A stretch of DNA of 64,000 bases from Hydractinia symbiolongicarpus (Eukaryota > Cnidaria > Hydrozoa > Anthoathecata > Hydractiniidae). Positions within the stretch are counted from its first letter, which is position 1. Every line of letters starts with the position of its first letter. The notes below the pieces were generated by a model that did no database searches, was not told the origin of the DNA, and saw only the letters and a program-made list of their open reading frames with translations. The translations under genes and the position numbers were made by a program. This document shows, in pieces, positions 60,820 through 64,000 of this stretch. Where the stretch lies: positions 1,676,001-1,740,000 of the forward strand of contig NC_079880.1 of the NCBI RefSeq assembly GCF_029227915.1, given 5' to 3'.

Positions 60820-60991
60820 ATGAGTTTACTCCCTGGGTACTTTCTTTGTATACTTTTGACTATACGGGCCGAGTCCGGGATTTAGGGAAATCGCAGATTT
60901 TCGTTTGCCGGCAATTAAACTGCTTTTTTTCAGCGTCTCATCAAAAATGAAAACATTTTTGAAAACTATAATTTAAAAAATCGTTCGGAAA
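60820..60991 (+). repeat. Shortened monomer (172 bp)
   Basis: The anchor-to-anchor distance is 172 bp. About 30 bases are missing at 60,967-60,971, where GAAAACTA runs directly into TAATTTAAAAAATCG. The segment CAAGTCTCATG to GTGAAAAA is lost. The breakpoints share the dinucleotide TA. One more base is missing at GATTTAGGGAAATCG near 60,881. Confidence 0.88.
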
Positions 60992-63900
60992 ATGAGTTTA
61001 CTCCCTGGGTACTTTCTTTGTATACTTTTGACTATACGGGCCGAGTCCGGGATTTACGGGAAATCGCAGGTTTTCGTTTGCCAGCGATTAAACTGCTTTT
61101 ATTCAGCGTCTCATCAAAAATGAAAACATTCTTGAAAACTACAAGTCTCATGCGTTTTTGTGGTGAAATAATAATTTAAAAAATCGTTTGGGAAATGAGT
61201 TTACTCCCTGGGTACTTTCTTTGTATACTTTTGACTATACGGGCCGAGTCCAGGATTTACGGGAAATCGCAGGTTTTCGTTTGCCGGCGATTAAACTTCT
61301 TTTATTCAGCGTCTCATCAAAAATGAAAACATTTTTAAAAACTACAAGTCTCATGCGTTTTAGTGGTGAAAAAGTAATTTAAAAAATCGTTCGGGAAATG
61401 AGTTTACTTCCTGGGTACTTTGTTTGTATACTTTTGACTATACGGGCCAAGCCGGCATTTACGGGAAATCGCGGGTTTTCGTTTGCCGGCGATTAAACTT
61501 CTTTTATTCAGATTCTCATCAAAAATGAAAACATTTTTAAAAACTACATGTCTTATGCGTTTTAGTGGTGAAAAAATAATTTAAAAAATCGTTCTGGAAA
61601 TGAGTTTACTCACAGGGTACTTTCTTTGTATACATTCGACTATACGGGCCAAGCCCGGAATTTACGGGAAATCGCGGGTTTTCGTTTTCCCGCGATTAAA
61701 CCTCTTTCATTAGGCGTCTCATCAAAAATGAAAACATTTTTGAAAACTACAAGTCTCATGCGTTTTAGTGGTGAAAAAAAAATTTAAAAAATCGTTCGGG
61801 AAATGAGTTTACTCCCTGGGTACTTTCTTTATATACTTTTGACTATACGGGCCAAGCCGGGATTTACGGGAAATCGCGGGTTTTCGTTTGCCGGCGATTA
61901 AACTTCTTTTATTCAGATTCTCATCAAAAATGAAAACATTTTTAAAAACTACATGTCTTATGCGTTTTAGTGGTGAAAAAATAATTTAAAAAATCGTTCT
62001 GGAAATGAGTTTACTCACAGGGTACTTTCTTTGTATACATTCGACTATACGGGCCAAGCCCGGGATTTACGGGAAATCGCGGGTTTTCGTTTTCCCGCGA
62101 TTAAACCTCTTTCATTAAGCGTCTCATCAAAAATGAAAACATTTTCGAAAACTACAAGTCTCATGCCTTTTAGTGGTGAAAAAAAAATTTAAAAAATCGT
62201 TCGGGAAATGAGTTTACTCCCTGGGTACTTTCTTTGTATACATTCGACTATACGGGCCAAGCCCCGGATTTACGGGAAAACGCGGGCTTTCGTTTGGCGG
62301 CGATTAAACCTCTTTCATTAAGCGTCTCATCAAAAATGAAAACATTTTTGAAAACTACAAGTCTCATGCGTTTTAGTGGTGAAAAAATAATTTAAAAAAT
62401 CGTTCTGGAAATGAGTGTACTCACAGGGTACTTTCTTTGTATACATTCGACTATACGGGCCAAGCCCGGGATTTACGGGAAATCGCGGGTTTTCGTTTTC
62501 CCGCGATTAAACCTCTTTCATTAAGCGTCTCATCAAAAATGAAAACATTTTTGAAAACTACAAGTCTCATGCGTTTTAGTGGTGAAAAAATAACTTAGAA
62601 AATCGTTTGGGAAATGAGTTTACTCCCTGGGTACTTTTTTGTATACTTTTGACTATACGGGCCGAGTCCGGGATTTACGGGAAATCGCGGATTTTCGTTT
62701 GCCGGCGATTAAACTTCTTTTATACAGCGTCTCATCAAAAATGAAAACATTTTTAAAAACTACAAGTCTTATGCGTTTTAGTGGTGAAAAAATAATTTAA
62801 AAAATCGTTCTGGAAATGAGTTTACTCCCTGGGTACTTTCTTTTTATACTTTTGACTATACGGGCCGAGTCCGGGATTTAGGGAAATCCCAGGTTTTCGT
62901 TTGCCGGCGATTAAACTGCTTTTATTCAGCGTCTCATCAAAAATGAAAACATTTTTAAAAACTACAAGTCTCATGCGTTTTAGTGCTGAAAAAATAATTT
63001 AAAAAATCGTACGGAAAATGAGTTTACTTCCTGGGTACTTTCTTTGTATACTTTTGACTATACGGGCCAAGCCGGGATTTACGGGAAATCGCGGGTTTTC
63101 GTTTGCCGGCGATTAAACTTCTTTTATTCAGCGTCTCATCAAAAATGAAAACATTTTTAAAAACTACAAGTCTTATGCGTTTTAGTGGTGAAAAAATAAT
63201 TTAAATAATCGTTCTGGAAATGAGTTTACTCACAGGGTACTTTCTTTGTAAACATTCGACTATACGTGCCAAGCCCGGGATTTACGGGAAATCGCGGGTT
63301 TTCGTTTGCCGGCGATTAAACTGCTTTTATTCAGCGTATCATCAAAAATGAAAACATTCTTAAAAACTACAAGTCTCATGCGTTTTAGTGGTGAAATAAT
63401 AAATTAAGAAATCGTTTGGGAAATGAGTTTACTCCCTGGGTACTTTCTTTGTATACTTTTGACTATACAGGCAGAGTACGGGATTTACGGGAAATTGCAG
63501 GTTTTCGTTTGCCGGCGATTAAACTTCTTTTATTCAGCGTCTCATCAAAAATGAAAACATTTTTGAAAACTACAAGTCTCATGCGTTTTAGTGGTGAAAA
63601 AATAATTTAAAAAATCGTTCGGGAAATGAGTTTACTCCCTGGGTACTTTCTTTGTATACTTTTGACTATACGGGCCGAGTCCGGGATTTACGGGAAATCG
63701 CAGGTTTTCGTTTGCCAGCGATTAAACTGCTTTTATTCAGCGTCTCATCAAAAATGAAAACATTCTTGAAAACTACAAGTCTCATGCGTTTTTGTGGTGA
63801 AATAATAATTTAAAAAATCGTTTGGGAAATGAGTTTACTCCCTGGGTACTTTCTTTGTATACTTTTGACTATACGGGCCGAGTCCAGGATTTACGGGAAA

Positions 63901-64000
63901 TTGCAGGTTTTCGTTTGCCGGCGATTAAACTTCTTTTATTCAGCGTCTCATCAAAAATGAAAACATTTTTAAAAACTACAAGTCTCATGCGTTTTAGTGG

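Larger units (their letters stand above)
1..64000 (+). repeat. Satellite array, ~203 bp monomer, single orientation
   Basis: The motif ATGAGTTTA recurs every 203 bp or so throughout, for example at 104, 307, 510, 713 and 916, and still at 63,626 and 63,829. From the first to the last anchor this gives about 315 monomers. All anchors I checked are on the + strand and I saw no inverted block. Neighbouring monomers differ by scattered substitutions and 1 bp indels, while monomers one HOR period apart are nearly identical, as expected for higher-order satellite organisation. No unique sequence, transposon or gene interrupts it. The array runs off both ends, so its true length is unknown. I do not recognise the family. 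A centromeric or pericentromeric role is inference from architecture only. Confidence 0.98.
57367..64000 (+). repeat. Domain F: heterogeneous monomers, partly 5-monomer HOR
   Basis: Typical forms are a GCCAAGCCC monomer with CGTTTTCCCGCG and CCTCTTTCATTAAGCG; a monomer with GAAAAAAAAATTT and AAGCCCCGG; a GCCAAGCCGGG monomer with ACATGTCTTATG; and TTTGCCAGCG with AAACTGCTTTTATTC. The last form recurs near 58,475, 61,080 and 63,713, 13 monomers apart each time (2,604 and 2,634 bp), but the order of monomers in between differs. Differences between adjacent same-type monomers are more frequent here than in domain A. Confidence 0.85.

Noticed and set aside
1-64000. CRISPR array
   Set aside because: Direct repeats are regular, but the whole 203 bp unit is repeated with no unique spacers, and there are no associated genes.
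1-64000. Tandem rRNA, tRNA or 5S gene cluster, or a Pol III promoter in the monomer
   Set aside because: I could find no conserved rRNA or tRNA segment, no recognisable A or B box such as GGTTCGANTCC, and no cloverleaf potential.
1-64000. Transposon or MITE origin with terminal inverted repeats or target site duplications
   Set aside because: I saw no inverted termini at any choice of monomer boundary, no target site duplication and no transposase-like or reverse transcriptase-like coding sequence.

Overview
The whole window is one uninterrupted satellite DNA array. About 315 copies of a ~203 bp monomer lie head to tail on the same strand, from base 1 to base 64,000, and both ends cut through a monomer. 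I found no gene, RNA gene, transposon, inversion or unique sequence in it. Every open reading frame is a by-product of the repeated monomer. A homogenised tandem array of this length points to a eukaryotic heterochromatic block, such as a centromere, pericentromere or subtelomere. I do not recognise the monomer family and cannot name the organism. My hand-made consensus is about 37% G+C with 12 CpG per monomer, about 1.7 times the number expected from its C and G content.

The array is built in layers. Monomers carry diagnostic variants, and ordered sets of variants recur as higher-order repeats (HORs). I number positions within a monomer from the A of the near-invariant ATGAGTTTA (position 1). 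Six domains can be read. A (1 to ~13,070) is a 12-monomer HOR of 2,432 bp in nearly identical copies, with one 14-monomer copy and one scrambled copy. B (~13,070 to 29,880) is a 10-monomer HOR of ~2,026 bp with 8-, 12- and 6-monomer forms, most of it inside a large tandem duplication (14,086-21,375 and 21,376-29,072). C (~29,880 to 47,436) is a mosaic of 3- to 7-monomer blocks, with an 812 bp four-monomer cassette used five times. D (~47,437 to 53,916) is a 4-monomer HOR of 811 bp. E (~53,917 to 57,366) is a short mosaic with a 2,232 bp-spaced duplication. F (~57,367 to 64,000) is the most heterogeneous part, with a 1,015 bp tandem duplication and an anchor monomer recurring every 13 monomers.

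The domains are related. The A and B HORs share part of their monomer order. A distinctive two-monomer block of A reappears in F, about 47 kb from its nearest A copy. The pattern fits repeated unequal exchange or replication-based copying of blocks of whole monomers. Three visibly shortened monomers (near 31,350, 47,320 and 60,968) are the main breaks in the ~203 bp register.

No undescribed coding system is visible. The useful content is the repeat architecture and a few conserved sequence features inside the monomer: a GATTT/AAATC dyad, a GTATA/TATAC dyad, clustered GGG runs, A/T tracts and CpG richness. All alignments, spacings and counts were done by eye and by hand, so block edges are good to roughly half a monomer unless an exact anchor is given.
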